Of a stretch of 64,000 nucleotides of DNA, positions 1 through 13,586 are shown piece by piece (positions within the stretch are counted from its first letter, which is position 1; the number at the start of each line of letters is the position of its first letter). The notes beneath the pieces were generated by a model. The model made no database searches. It was not told the DNA's origin and saw only the letters and a program-made list of their open reading frames with translations. The translations under genes and the position numbers were made by a program. This stretch comes from Pithys albifrons albifrons (lineage: Eukaryota; Chordata; Aves; Passeriformes; Thamnophilidae), in contig NC_092462.1 of the NCBI RefSeq assembly GCF_047495875.1, positions 40,833,669 to 40,897,668 of the forward strand, read 5' to 3'.

Positions 1-550
1 ATATTACCACCAAAGTACTATTTCTGGAATGTCTGACTGTGTCAGAAATGCTAGAAGAATAAAAGACAAGCATAAGAAAGATTTTTTGTTTCTGCTGAGC
101 TCTTATAAAACAGATTTAATTTAAATTTAAATATTTAAAATATTTTAAAAGACACCATCTGCATATATCATGCATTGTAGGTTCAATACACTTTGCACAG
201 ATAAGAATACATGAAAAATAAAGCATAAATAGTAATTTTTGTGTGAGGATTGAAATCACCCTGTTAGGAGAGAGGAAAAGATGAGGTGGGTGTGAGTGGA
301 AAAAGTATGAGCAGAATCATTGTCAAATCTCTACCAAAACCACAATTTCTACTAAACACAAAGTAAAACACACAATTGTTAGTGAGTCTGAGCAGCCTGC
401 CCTCTATTATGCTCTGGGTTGAAAAATATTTTCCTGAAAGCAATATTCCCAATGAAAATAATCAGATAAGAGAATACAGATTTTCTCAGACTGAAACTTA
501 CAAAATAAATGTCTAAAAATTATGCATAGATTTGTATTTTCCATTCTACT
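1..550. other. Unique A+T-rich sequence, no gene seen
   Basis: No coding or RNA gene is visible before the first CR1 element. The stretch includes a short run of ATTTAAAT-type repeats near 115-150. The 62-residue minus-strand open frame at 264-452 has no splice signals or recognisable protein features and looks like chance. Confidence 0.6.
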
Positions 551-552
551 GT

Positions 553-1984
553 GCCACAGAATCACAGAATATGCCGAGTTGAAAGGGGTTCACAAGGATC
601 ATTAAGTCCAACTCCTGGCCTTGCACAGGTCCCTCCCCTCCCCAAGAGTCACACCATGTGCCTCAGAGTATCATCCAAATGTTTCTTGAACTCTGTCGGG
701 CTTGGTGCTGTGACCAGCTCCCTGTGGGGAGCCTTTTCCAGTGCCCAACCTCCCTCTGGGTGAAGGTCTTTCTAATATCCAACCTAAACCTCCCTTGATA
801 CAACTTCAGGTCATTCCATCAGGTCCTGTCACTGGTCACCACAGAGAAGAGATCAGTGCCTGCCCCCTCCTCCTCCCCTCACACAGAAGTTGTAGACTTC
901 AGTGAGCTTTCCCCTCAGTCTCCCCTTCTTCAAGACTGAACAGACCAAGTGCCCTCAGCTGCTGCTCATACAGCTTCCCCTCAAGGCTCTTCACCATCTT
1001 TGTTGCCCTCCTTTGGATACTCTCTAATAGTTTAATGTCTTTCTTATATTGCAGTGCCCAAAACTGCACACAATATCCAAGGCGAGGCCACTCCAGTGCA
1101 GAGCAGAGCGGGACTGGCTGGCAATGTCCCGATGTCCCCCCAGGACATGGCTGGCCCTCCTGGCTGCCAGGGCATTACTGACTCAGATTCAATTTGCTAT
1201 CGACCAGGACCCTCAGATCCCTTTCCAAGGCACTGCTTTCCAGCATCTCATTCCCCAATCTGTATGTACATGTGGGGTTGCCCCATCCCAGGTGAAGAAT
1301 CCAGCACTTCTCCTTGTTGAACTTCATATGGTTGGTGATTTGCCAGTTCTCTAATTTGTCAAGGTCTCTCTGCAGGGCCTCCCTGCCCTCAAGGGAGTCA
1401 ACAGCTCCTCCCAGTTTTGTGTCATTTGCCAAACTGCTTAGTATCCCTTCCAGTCCTGTGTCCTAGTCATTTATAAAGATATTGAAGAGCATAGGATGGA
1501 GCCCTGTGGAACACCACTAGTGACAGGTCCCCATTCACTATTACCTTCTGTGCTCGAGCCATGAGCCAATTGCTCACCCACTGCATGATGTGTTTATCCA
1601 GCTGTGTGCTGGACCTTTTGACCAAAGGCATCCTGTGAGAGACAGTATTCAAAGCTTCACTGAAATCCAAAAATTTACATCAACTGGATTCCCTTGGTCA
1701 GCTAGGTGGGTTAACTTGTCATAGAAGCTAATCAGGTTTGATGAGCAGGACTTTCCTCTCATGAAGCTTTGCTGGCTGCATTCATTGACTGTGTTGTCTT
1801 TCAGGTGTTTTTCAGTACTTCCCAAAATAATCTTATCCATAACTTTACCAGTCACTGAAGTGAGACTGACAGGCCTGTGATTTCTGGGGTCCTCCTTCAT
1901 GCCCTTCTTGAAAACTGGGACTATGTTTGCCAGCTCCCATTCGCCTGAGACCTCCCTGGATTCCCAAGACTGCTCAAAAATCAA
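553..1984 (-). mobile_element. CR1 LINE, 5'-truncated, with decayed reverse transcriptase
   Basis: This is the 3' part of a CR1 non-LTR retrotransposon inserted on the minus strand. The 3' end lies at the left (cacagaatcacagaat near 557-572), and the coding part runs rightward. On the minus strand, 1990-1649 reads as decayed RT with the CR1-type run VPVFKKGMKEDPRNHRPVSL and the block GKSCSSNLISFYDKLTHLAD. Codons of the SKAFDTVSHR region follow in another frame (1670-1467), and a later RT piece (DDTKLGGAVDSLEGREALQRDL) lies in 1432-1175. The frame changes and small deletions, for example near 1110 and 1490-1530, show that the copy is dead. From memory, the 3' sequence matches the CR1 group common in neoavian and passerine genomes. 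The right boundary at about 1984 is the 5' truncation point typical of LINE insertion. Confidence 0.95.
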
Positions 1985-1990
1985 AAGCAA
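1649..1990 (-). pseudogene. CR1 reverse transcriptase fragment (palm region, decayed)
   Basis: A 113-residue minus-strand open frame covers part of the RT domain of the CR1 element. Recognisable parts in order are the PVFKKG block, the RPVSLTSVTGKVMDKIIL helix region, and the GKSCSSNLISFYDKLTHL block before the catalytic region. The last residues (VNFWISVKL) replace the expected VVFLDFSKAFDTV, because a frameshift moves that motif into the next open frame, which begins MDFSEALNTVSHR. The usual YADD-type catalytic box would sit further left, within the decayed section. It cannot make an active enzyme. Confidence 0.9.
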
Positions 1991-4614
1991 AAAGCAATGG
2001 AATATAAAAAAATGTATAGAAGAGAAGGTGTTTTACCCACAAAAAGGTGTTCATCTCAACTTAGTTCCTGGAAATCCTATTGAAGGCTTTACACTGAGAT
2101 TTTCAAGATTTGGCTAGACACATCTATTGCCTCATGTGGGTTATGCTTAATTTCTTCTTCAAGCAAGAGATAGGAGTATTGGCCTTCTGTAAGCCTTTCT
2201 ATGGTAGTCTTCTTCTTCTATTGAAGTCTCATATAGTTTTTCCATGGTTGGAATAAGTGAGGTGACTTATGCTATCCCCTTAACTGTGGCATTCTCTTCT
2301 AAAAAGTTTTTTTTTCCTCAGTTTTTTTGATTGTTTGTTTCTCCTCCTCAGAAGTATGAACAGTTCAGTATTTGTAAGTATTTGTGGAGGGGATTTTTTG
2401 TTTTTATCATGGTATTGAGGCAACAGTATGGTATCTAAAAACAGTTAACTGTGCAAACCCGCATATTGTCCCCTGGTTCTGCTTTTCCTACTCACACTAG
2501 AATCCTTCATATTATAAAACAATATTCTTAGGCTCTGCAAAATCTTTATTCCTCTGCAATTTAAAATCATAACTATGTATTATGAAAAACAATTTTTGGT
2601 TCATACTTAGAAACTGAAATTTTGCAAAGAAGTTTCTGATGGGAGGATGAGCAACTCAGGATGTGTACTTGAATTTTTTTCTCTTTATTTTCATATTACT
2701 TTGGAGGGATTTTACTGATTTTTCCCTTTTTCTTGAACATTGATAAAAATTAGTGCATTTCCTTATGTTTGTTTTCTTCCATTAGTTTCCTTATGTCAGG
2801 ATATTCTTCACTTTATTCTGGAAGTGGTAATACCTTTTGGATTTTAATCTTGACTCAGACTGAACACATTTCAGTGTTACCATTTGAGTAGAAATTGGAT
2901 TTGCCTGACCAGAATGGATGTTGTATTTGTTTAGTTTTCACTTTGGTAGAAACTTTTTAAAGTCTTCTGGATTTCTGGACCATGGGACATGCATGAGTGT
3001 AACCATGCAACAGTAGGGTTAGAAGAGGAAAAGCACAGAGTGATGTATGAGGTTAGTGTAAATTATGCCATGAACTACATGAGTGTACTTTCTTGTTAAA
3101 CAAATGCACACATTCTGAAATATTTTGTATGCATTTTTTCAAATAGGACAGACAGGAAATGGAACTAATTAAACATTAAACCAAAAAAATCACATCTCTG
3201 GTTAAAATATTATGACATATCTAAGTTGTAATGCACGTTGCCAGATGGTGTCTTGGAGGCCAGGATTAAGAAGTCAAATTTCTGTCTCAGGAGTGTATGT
3301 TCTAAGGACTGACAAAACTTTGAAAGGTGTACCAGGGAAGAATGACAGCATGCATAGTTCTATATGCATCAAAAAATATCCACTGTCAGACGTAGAAATC
3401 TGGACAAAGTGGGGCTTGATTCAAACTTTTTGGTGTGCATGTGAAAAAATATATGTTAAAAACAGCATAAAAACTGGAATTCAGCTGTACTGGGAAAATT
3501 TTCAGATGCCACTCTGACAGCTGACACATTAACATGGACCCAGAAGTGAAGATAAAATGTCTAAAAAGGCTAAGTCCTACCATTCACACAGTAAATAAGA
3601 AAAATTTTAATGTCTTAAGTATTCCATACAGTAATGCTAGTGCTATAATGGTAAAATGCTAAAAGACATTGTCATGGCACAGCATGTATTTGAAAATTAG
3701 ATGCTCTCATATCCAGAGAAGAAAATTGAAAACCTTTCCATTATCTACAGATGTTATACAGTTATTGTCCCTATATTAAATTACATCAAAAACATGCAAA
3801 TTTTCATGATGATAAATCAGTACTGAAAATGCTGGCTGTATGTTACCTTTGGAACAGAAGAGGCAGCCAAATGAGTGCATTTCTTGGGATTATTAGATAT
3901 GAAGATACAGCAGCATAAAGTTTAAGACCAAGAAGTAATCAGATTAAAACTTAGAAAGTCTTTTGTATTCACTAGAGGCATTGCCTTTCAAATGGAAGAC
4001 CCCAATTGTGGCTAAACACTACTTAATGCAAAACATATTTGTTTAGCTTCTTCATTAAGTAGTAGAAAAAGCATTAGTATTTTGCCCACAAGGCTAGGAT
4101 TTTACTGTTTTCTGTATCCTAAAAGAAAGGTGAACCTTAGCTTTCCTGTCACACAGTTGTTTCCTCTGTTATTCTATCAGCTAATAATCACATTCACACA
4201 TTTTCAGCATTGAGATTTTAGGTTGTTTAGAAGGGTTACTATAGCTTTTGTGTGCTTCACTGTGTCTGTAAAGCAGATTAATAGGTATAATTTCTAATAT
4301 TCAGAATAGTTGCTATTTGAAAATTTTCAGGAGTAAAGGGTACAATAGAACTTTTTTTCCCCTAGCATTCTGACACTGTTTAGCTATCTGGTTGTTATAC
4401 TAAGAAAGATTTAAAGATTTAAAATTAACAAATAGGACTGTAAATGTAATAAAACTGTGATTGATTTTTCAAATACACATGCCTAAACTTTCAATCTCTG
4501 GAAAATGTCAATGGGTGGGAATGATGCAGGTGTACTTTTTTAAAAAAAGGCTTCATTTGAACCAGAGCAAAATGTCAGACCAAATTAGTATGAAATTGTC
4601 TCCAGACAGTTAGA
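1985..4614. other. Unique A+T-rich sequence between CR1 copies
   Basis: No recognisable gene, RNA or repeat family was found. Open frames here, such as 3212-3517 (plus, 101 codons) and its minus-strand shadow, have no flanking splice sites that I would trust and no protein-like motif. The base composition matches the surrounding background. Confidence 0.55.
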
Positions 4615-4616
4615 AT

Positions 4617-5352
4617 TATAGAATTGTTTAGCTTGAAAAAGACCTTTAATATCAAGTCCAAAATTAACCCAGCACTGCCATCTTCACCATTAAACCATGT
4701 CCCCAAGTCTAGACATTTTTTGAACAATTCCTGGAATGGTCCTTCTAGCTATTGGACAGCATATTCCAATGCCTCACCACCGCTTTTTTCCTAATATTCA
4801 GTCTAAAACTTCCCTGATGCAACTTGAGACCATTTCCTTTCCTCCTGTTGCTTGTTACCTGGGAGAAGAGACTGACACCCACTTCACTACAACCTGCTAT
4901 CAGGTCATTGTAGAGAGTGATAAGACTTACCCCCCCTCCCGCAAGCCTCCTCTTCTCCAGGCTGAAAAACCCAGGCACCCTTAGCCACTCCTCATAAGAC
5001 TTGTGCTTCAGACCCTTCACCAGCTTCATTTCCCTTCTCCAGACTCGCTCCGGCACCTCAATGTCTTTCTTTTAGTGAGGGGCCAAGAACGGGACACAGT
5101 AACCAAGGTGCAGCCTCACCAGTGCTGAATACAGAAGAGCAATCACTTCCCTAATCCTGCTGGCCGCACTATTTCTGATACAAGCCAGAGTGCCATTGGC
5201 ATTCTTGGCCACCTGAACATGCTGCTGGCTCTTGTTCAGCTGCTGTCAAAAAGCACCCCCAGGTCCTTTTTCACTGAGCTGCTTTCCAGCCACTCTTCCC
5301 CAAGCCAGTAGCACTGCAGGGGATTGTTGTGTTAAAAATGCAGGACTTGGCA
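4617..5352 (-). mobile_element. CR1 LINE 3' fragment, older subfamily
   Basis: This is a minus-strand CR1 3' region without a usable RT. The left end carries the decayed tail (gaattatagaattgtttag) followed by the body typical of older CR1 groups. Markers are aacccagcactgccatcttc at about 4667, the conserved gagaagagactgacacccac near 4862, and the caatgtctttcttttagtga block near 5060. It stops at about 5352 inside the tract that normally continues through cacttggccttgttgaacct, so it is 5'-truncated. Its extra divergence from consensus (as remembered) relative to the copy at 553-1984 suggests an older insertion. Confidence 0.92.
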
Positions 5353-8300
5353 TAACAATAATAATAGCATAAGAAGGAACTCACCTCTATACAGAGGAGG
5401 TTATTTTGTCAAAGATGGAGAAAAGTATTCTGTTCTCTGCATTATACTTTTGATAAGGATCAAACAGATTTGGTCATTAATATCTTCATGCACCAAGCAA
5501 AATATGGGTTTGATTTCTGTGTTATAAAAATTTCTGCAAGCCATGTTGATGGACTTGTCCAGCATTAAGGAATATTGAGCTTATAGCTGGAGCAGTACAC
5601 CTGGGTATTTATTTGCATAATTTGTTCTGTAAAATCTAGTTTAAATTTTGTACTTACAGGAAATAGCTTGGGAAACTTCATTGTTACAGGCTAAGACAAA
5701 CCCCAAAATTTATAGCTCTTATATTGCCTTTCTTTTCCCATTTTTTTGCTTTTCAGCCTGTATTTTTCAATGGATCTTAAATTTTCTGTATTTCTTTGTT
5801 CCTCTGGAATTCATTAACTCTAGTTCGCGAGTATAAAGGGGACAATTTGATGTAAGAATGGTGGTGTTATTTCCATTTTAAACTGAGATGTCCAATCAAC
5901 ACCTGCAGACTGTGTATGCATTAGTTTACTCTGCATGCTGCCTAGGAAGTATAATCTAATGATGTTTTTGATTGAGTAAACATTTGCAAGGAAGGTTTTA
6001 TTGTATATATTCTGTGTTATATGAACAAAGCAAATTAATCACCCTAGTATCTCTTTTTGTGAAACTAACTTTTTCTGAGTTTTATTAAATTCTCTTTAAT
6101 TCTTTATATTTAGCTTTCTGCTATTCAGACTGTTCAGAGCCATATATACGTTTAGAGGTAAAGGGGATTATTTTTCATGGTATTTTAGCTACAAAGCACT
6201 TTTATCTAAAAATAAGTTTCATCTAAACATATTGTGATGGCATTGTCCCTATAAATGTAAGCATTGGTATTTATGAACCATGTATATAGAAAAGATTATA
6301 AGAGAGTTCTCACCAGGAATGATATAGACTTTTTTATAAAATGTTACAAAAAAGTACCCATTTTGTTAGATGAAACCATTTCAAACTTCTTTCATTACTT
6401 GAAGACATAACATTGTCTTTACAGATCTTTTGAAGTTCGGATTTTTTTAGATGGTTGAAAAAATCTTCCAATATTTGAAAAGATCAACTAAAAGAGATGG
6501 CTGCTCATAGAACTTCAGGGCAAACCCCAAGAGGGTTTTGATCCACAGTCCCTTAAGGTGCTGTACATTTGTGTTTTCATTCATTCGAGTGCCTTCAAAT
6601 ACTTGCAAAGTTTGAAAAATATTTTTTTTATTTTACACTAAAGGTCTCATTCAGAGAGGCGCTGTACAGTTAAGGAGTTAAGGAATGGTATGGCCTAATG
6701 AGGTATTACACAGGTTATCAACAAGATTTTACGATGGACATCAATGGCTTTACATCAGAAACAAACTTAAAAGAAAAGGAAATTAAGTGAAGAGTTAGTA
6801 CCCCCAATACCATTTTCAAGGAAGAGAAAGTTCAATAATACCAAATAAAAAACACCAAATAATGGAAGCAAATTCTTAATGGATTTGTGTTTGTTCTGGT
6901 TTATTTGTGATTGCAGAAGAAATTATTTCATCAATTAAATACTTAGATATTTCTGTAATCTTCAGAGCTAACAAGTATTTTTAAGAAACTCAAAAATAAT
7001 TAATTTGAAGTTGTATATGTGACTATTTTCAAAAGATCTAAGGAAAACTAACATTTATGAAAAGCAATAAACATGTTTAGTGTTTTACAGCACTTGGAAT
7101 ATGTTATATTGTTAGAGGAAAAACTGATTACATGAGATGCATATTGTTTACTGTCACTCTGCATATTCCTCACAAGTATTTTTTTAAATTTCTGTGGAAT
7201 GTATGTCATTATTTGTGCTTATTTGACACTGACTCTTCTGAGTTAATTGCAGTTGGTGTAGTACATTGGAATACAGTTTTCTGCTGTTTAATTCTATGTA
7301 TCCTTAGGTGACAAACCAATTTAAGATATAGTTTAGTTTGATAGTGTTAATTCAAATGTGGTATTTTCTTATGAAATGAATCTATATTTATCTCAGGAAA
7401 GTAAAATGTGTTGTTCTGGGTCTCTCTGCTTGAGTTTTTCTCCCTGGGGAATAAGGTTTTTCTTAAGTAATGTGTAGTTAGGACAGTAGAATTTGTGTGT
7501 TCCTTAAGAAGTGGGAAATTTGTTATTGCAGCCTTGCGTGAGTGTATATTTGTACTCTCTTCTAATTGTCTCTTCCTTTCTGTAAAAACATATGTAGTTT
7601 TAGTATAAACGTGGTTCGAAGTGTTTTTTTTTTCTTTCCCCTCTCTTTTCCTCCCTTTCCCTGGTGTTAGAAGGGAAAGGGAGGCTTTTCTCTCTGTGCT
7701 TGGGGGGGTTGGCAGTTGCTTATCCCAAACCAAGACAGTTAAAGTAACAAGGATGAATAAATAGTAAGTTCCTCTTAATGATAAACAAGTGAAATCTAAT
7801 AATTCATGGCTTTTAGAGCTAACATTTGATGAAGTCTTACATTGTAAAATATAATTGAAGTAGATTGGTTTACAGTTAAATGCCTGAGATGATATGTCGA
7901 AGTATACGTTAATTTCTCCATAATTTTCTCCATATTCCTGTCCTCTCTTGAAACTGGAAACTTTGCACTGAATTTTTTAATTTTAGAAGTCCTGGAAAAA
8001 TTTAATTCTGAGTATGCAGTTTAGGTCAGTCTGATATTTCAAATGCTGAATCTGAAAATACATCTATGATAAGGCTACAAAATGGTTTGGTAAAAAATGT
8101 ACTTGCATTCTGTCAGGATACCAGTAGGACTGTATCTTCCCTGGTATATCTTTGCAGTTTAGCTATTGGAAAAACTTAGGTGTACAGCATAAACACATGA
8201 AAAAACTTACAGTAGTGAGATCAGATCAAAGCTCTGTCTTGCACAATATTGCGTTTGATCAATTATGAATACCTATGGAATAGTATGGAAACAGGGAATT

Positions 8301-8706
8301 ATATATTGATAGCTCCATGCCTACTGCCACTAGATGTCTGAATCCACTTCCAAATCCAATGATAATAATTTTCCTATAAATTGATCTAATTCATTCACAG
8401 CCTGGTTTTGGTGGGATAAAGCTTTCATTTGTTTTGAGCCTGTCACCCCCTAACTTCATTTAACAACCCCTAATCTTTGTATTAAAAATGGTAATGAATT
8501 AATTATCAACAGATGAGTTTCTCCATAACACATGTGAATTTCTAGATACCCATGAGGCAGACTCCAGATCTAGAATTTCTGGGCCTATGAGTTCTGGTAA
8601 ACCTGGTCTGTCTGATGCATTTTCTCTGACAGAGAGTATATGGCATCTGAATTGCAAATAACATAGGATAGTGACTGAGGCCATAAAAACTAACTTGAAA
8701 ATCTTC
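5353..8706. other. Unique A+T-rich sequence, no gene seen
   Basis: No gene or repeat family is recognised. A pyrimidine-rich stretch at about 7620-7720 produces a lysine- and arginine-rich 128-codon frame on the minus strand (7347-7733). It has no splice context and I treat it as a composition artefact. The remainder is plain A+T-rich sequence with short homopolymer runs. Confidence 0.5.
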
Positions 8707-8707
8707 A

Positions 8708-9604
8708 TGAAATCATAGAATCATAGAATAATTTGTATTGGAAAGGACTTTTAAAAGTTATCTAGTCCAATTCCCCTGCAATAAGCAGGGACAACTTTAG
8801 CTAGATTTGGTTGCTCAGAGCCCCATCAACCTGGCCTTTAACACTTCCAGGGTTGGGCCATCTACCACCTCTCTGGGCATCTTGTTCCAGTGCTTCACCA
8901 GCATCATGGGAAATAATTTCTTTCTAATACCTAATCTAAATCTGCCCTCTTACAGTTTAAAGCCCTTTCCCCCTTGTCTTCTCACTACAGGCCTTGGTAA
9001 ATAGTCCCTCTCCTGCTCTCTTATAAGCCCACTTTGGATACTAGAGGGCTTCCCTGAAGTCTCCTGTGGGGAGCCTTCTGCAGGCAGAGCAGCCCCAACT
9101 GTCTCAGCCTGTCCTCATAGGAGAGGTGCTCCTTCCCTTTGATCCTTTTTGTGGTCATCCTCTGGACCTGCTCCAACAGGTCCACATCTTTCTTGTGCTG
9201 AGTTCAGAGCTGGATGCAGTGCTCCAGGTGGGGGTCTTAACGAGGGCAGAGTAGATGGGCCTAATCATATTCCCCAATCTGCTGGCCACGCTTCTTTTGA
9301 TGTAGTCTAGGATCTGGTTGGCTTTCTGGGCTGCAAGTGCAAGTGTCCAGCTTTCCATTCACCAGCATCCTGAAGTCCATCCCAGCAGGGCTGCTCTCCA
9401 CCCCACTACAGGTTGCTGTGCTGCATTTTCAGATGTAGAAGTGGTTGAACTCTCCCAGCAGGAAGAGAGCCTTCAAGCACAATGCCTTCTGTAGCTGCAG
9501 CAAGAAGGCCTCATCAGTAGGCTCCCTTTTATCTAGTGGTCTGTAGTAAACATCAACCACAAAGTTCCCTTTGTTGCCTCAGTCTCTAGTTCTTACCCAA
9601 TCAG
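8708..9604 (-). mobile_element. CR1 LINE 3' region, internally deleted
   Basis: Minus-strand CR1 with an intact-looking 3' tail at the left (atcatagaatcatagaataa, 8712-8731). The body follows: the gttgctcagagccccatcaa block at 8809, the gggcatcttgttccagtgct block near 8875, the gcctgtcctcataggagag block near 9108 and the tctggttggctttctgggct block near 9313. Sequence is missing around 9035-9060. The right part (9410-9604, including tagtggtctgtagtaaacat) resembles a tract I associate with longer avian repeats, and I am less sure it belongs to the same insertion. It belongs to a different CR1 subfamily from the first two copies. The coding potential is broken. Confidence 0.88.
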
Positions 9605-12600
9605 ATATTCTGATTTGGTTCAGTTCCTTTGCAAAATATTTCACCTTCATTGCATTCACAGCTAATCAGGATTAAAGAAAATTTTTCAAAATAATTATTT
9701 TCTGTGAAAGATTTGGGGTTTTTTTGAAACCATATGCTGGTGAAAAAACATTCTAAGGGAAACTTTTGGAGAAGCAAAAGAGATTTGGAAGTTTCCAACT
9801 AGTTTTAGATACAAAGAAAGGAGACATCTCTGTCCCTTAATTGTACAGCAGGACTACAACATAGAGGCACAGACCCTGTAGTATTATCATAATGACAAAC
9901 TATGATAGGAGCACTCAAACTCTACATGTAATGTTGAATATGCAGTTATATTAAAAGGAATTATTGGCATTTACATTGCATATGGATCATGCATACTTAT
10001 ATATGCATTATATATATCTATATATAAATATGTAAATCGGTTGTTAAATCTATTTTGTGATTGCACTTCGAAATTCATGTTGTACTTACAAAAGACCATT
10101 TCTCACCTACTTGTAAAAAAGTCTTCTTTGTATTTTGTGTGATAATGTGCTGGTTTTTAAACTTGATATCATCTCAGGAGAACAGATGTAATATGCTTGA
10201 TAGCTTCTTAAAATTAACTATCCTTGGTTCTTGAAAAGCTTTTCAGAAAAATTTTTTCCATTTTCTCTACATGATAATTGTTTTAAATTTAATTATGTAT
10301 TTAGTGATAATATAATTTACTGTTAGAAAATATACTTGTATTTCTACTTTAAAATATAATGTAATAATATTCAGGAACTAATGCAATAAATTGCATTCAA
10401 AATAAATGACAATACTAAAATATTAAAATATATAATTTTTATATTTATACATCTATACATTGAAGAAAGGTCATTAGAACTGTTTCATATCTCTCTGTAT
10501 TTATCTTAATGAATAAGCAAGGTAGTTTACAAGTGCATATCAGAACATGTTTTGATTCCATTTCAGTGCAGCTGTACAGTTCAGAAGAAACTGCTTCTGA
10601 GTTGATGGGGGACAGGTTACAGCGCTAATCTCACAGCTGTCTCTCTAGCTATCAGTACTCGTAAATCACACACTCTGGAGTAAGAAGGGTAAATCAGAGA
10701 GGTTAGAAATCCAGAGCAAACTGTGACAGAGGTGATAGATTGTATGAAATTATTACAATCTGAAGATTTTTTTATGAAAGGGGATGTCATGCATTTGAAA
10801 TATTTTCCTGCGTGTGTTGCCATTAGGAGGTGTATATCATATGTTAAATACACAGGATTTTTTAAAATTATTATCTGATAATTTTGATAATCCCATTATA
10901 GAAAATTACGAGATCTCATTCTTATATAAATTCCTACTTACAGGACATGACAGGTTGGTGTATTTTTAAAATTCGAGTTCACCAGTAATAGGTAAAGAGT
11001 CTGATACCCCATGTGGTGACACATGGTTACAAATGGCTTTTTCTTGGCCAGAAGAACTCACAGCTGATCTCAATGAATAAAAGGAGGGTTCTATTCTTTT
11101 AATACCCTATGAAGCCATAAAAACTGATTCTGTGCACATCTATTGCACGTTAAAGGTTTGTAATTCAGCACGATATTTACAAAATAAACCCTAAGAAATT
11201 GCTGGTAAATTCTCATCTTCTGAATAGCATAGAAAATGTTTTTTTGCATACAACCAGTGATCAAACTATATGTGTAGCTGACTGAAGAATTTACAGTGAT
11301 CTGTCCTAATTTCATCATCAATACCTTCAGCATGTTTTAAAGGCTCTGAGTTACCATCTCTGCACTAATTATTCAAAAGAATTATTTAAACTATTTGTGC
11401 AAATCCTGATTTGTATTGTCTTCAAAATACTGAGCTTTCATTCTGTATTGGATTTCAATTGTCCTGATTCAACATATGGAAAGAGTTTCTCACCTTTAAT
11501 GAAATGTAAGAACATAATATTGACAAGCTTCTATGCATATATTATTTTATTAAAATGAGAAATCCATTTTCATGGCCATTATGTAAAATATAAAAAGAAA
11601 AAGTAGTTCAAGAAACTATTAAATTGCAAAGGTTAATATAAATTTTGCAGTATTTGCCCAGTTATACAGATGTACATGTGAATGAGCTACAGAAAAATTC
11701 AGCTGCATATATGGTATGGGGTTCAATTTAATCATCTCTGTGTAACAGATCATATGTACCTTTTTGTAGTTTCGGCATTTTGTTCTTTATTTTTTTCTTG
11801 ACACTGTACCTTGGTAATGTTTAACCTACCCAAAAGGTTGACACAATGCAATATGCCAATTTCTTCTTTAATTGAGAGTTGTGATGTATATTCAAGCTGC
11901 CAGGAAATGCAAAAATTAAAACAAAATATATATGAGACAGACTGAAACATTGCAATGTTTTGGACCTTAACTATCCAAGTACAGGGACAGTATACAATTT
12001 CTGTAAAAATTCAGTATACAAAACTGCCCTTAAAAAATCTTAGCTTTCATTACAGTTGGATTCAGTCTGCATTTGTTGAACTAAAATGTTTAAATGATGT
12101 GCACACGCATCATAGAGTGCAATTATTTTTTCCTTGCAACTTATTTTTTTATTGTAGAACTTTAAGCAAAATGAGAACTTTGCTAACATAGATATATGTC
12201 TCATTTTGTATAGGGAGCTTTTCTACCTTCAAAACCAGAACTGTAGTTATTAAATATATTTTTTCAGTTTACTTACATAGGTGGTTATCACTTAAATATG
12301 TGGATATCTGGCAGAGTATTTTTGTTGTCTTGTTTTCCATTTTTCTTTCTTTCTTCATAAACCCCAAATATTTAGTACTGCATTATAGTGAATTTCCTTG
12401 CTGCAGAACTGTACAAAAAGACATTTCAACATCAGCTGTGAAACAGAAGACAGGAATATCAGATATTTAGAAGCTAGAATGCAAGACACAAAGAAAATAA
12501 AACAGTCAGTTGTTAGATCTCTCGTATAAATTGGTCTGTGTACTTTTTGGGGGTTGTTTTTTTTTGTTTTATTTTCGGCTTTTTTGCATTGTGACGTTCA

Positions 12601-13079
12601 AGTACTGCAATACTTGCAGGGTATCTGATTTTTGTAATAGCTAAATAAATAAATACCTAAAAGCTTAATGGAGCTTATTCAAACCTACTGCTGATCTCAG
12701 ACTTCTGTATGCAAGAAGCACCCGAACAGTGCTTCAAAAATATAATATTCTGCATTGAAATCAAATTCTTTTAATAATCTCCACTGTTGCATCCTCATAT
12801 GATCTTTCAGCTGCATCTAATTTAGGAAAGACAATTTCAACCAGCACAGACTACTTTAAAATACTCTTTACAGATAGTTCAATAATGTGATTTTAATTTT
12901 CAAATATGTGTCAGTCCAAAGAAAAGCAGATGTTGAAAATGGGTGACTTGGGTTTTCATTCAAAACTTATAATTTTACAGTAATTTGTATAACATGAAAT
13001 GACCTCTTCCCCTGGATATTGCTGTACTGAATGGGAGAGTTTAGCTAAGAGGCTGCAGTTCTTCCTTTATACAAACAGC
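9605..13079. other. Unique A+T-rich sequence, no gene seen
   Basis: This is background sequence with short TA-rich runs near 9995-10035 and 10410-10450 and a T/G run near 12545-12565. Open frames of 60-80 codons occur on both strands, which is expected by chance at this composition. No splice-framed exon, tRNA or known repeat stands out. Confidence 0.5.
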
Positions 13080-13586
13080 GCTGAGCGGAAGTGAGTGTTG
13101 ACCTGTGGGATAGTAGGATGTCTCTGCAGAAAGATCTGGACAGGGCAGATCAGTGGACCAGGGTCAGCTGTATGAGGTTCAGTAAGGCCAGGTGCCATAT
13201 AATATGTTTCACCTGGAGAAAAATGTGTGCTTAGAAGACCTTATCACTCTCTCCAGCTACCTGAAGGGAGGTTGTAGTTAGTTAGGTGGGGGTCCGTGTC
13301 TTTTTTCAGGTAAGAAGTGACAGGATGAGAGGAAATGTTCTTGAATTGCACCAGTGGAGGTGCAGATTGGATATTAGGATCATTTTTTCACAGAAATGAT
13401 TTTAAAGCATTGACACAAACTGCTCAGGGAAGTGATGGAGTCACTATCCCTGGAAATGTTCAAAACACAGTGGATATGACACATGAGGACATGGTTTATT
13501 GAACATGGTGGTAGTGGTGCTAGGTTAATTGCTGGACTGGGTGATCTGAAAGGTCTTTTCCAGCTTTAATGATTCTATGATTCTAA
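13080..13586 (+). mobile_element. CR1 LINE 3' end, plus strand
   Basis: Plus-strand CR1 fragment. It starts near gcagaaagatctggacaggg (13127), a remnant of the end of the RT frame (residues like LQRDLDR). It runs through the 3' untranslated body (aagtgacaggatgagaggaa near 13314; tggaggtgcagattggatat near 13353; ctgggtgatctgaaaggtct near 13537). It ends in the CR1 tail tgattctatgattctaatg at 13569-13587. The tail fixes the orientation. The 5' end is truncated and its exact position is uncertain by a few tens of bases. Confidence 0.93.

Noticed and set aside
1049..1354. Two plus-strand frames of 88-101 codons
   Set aside because: They are antisense to the CR1 element on the minus strand and are shadows of its 3' region.
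7347..7733. 128-codon minus-strand frame rich in K, R, T and S
   Set aside because: It comes from a pyrimidine-rich plus-strand stretch, has no splice sites or domain, and its composition explains the openness.
9995..10035. TA-rich stretch considered as a microsatellite or origin
   Set aside because: The units are irregular and short, and the stretch is indistinguishable from general A+T-rich background.
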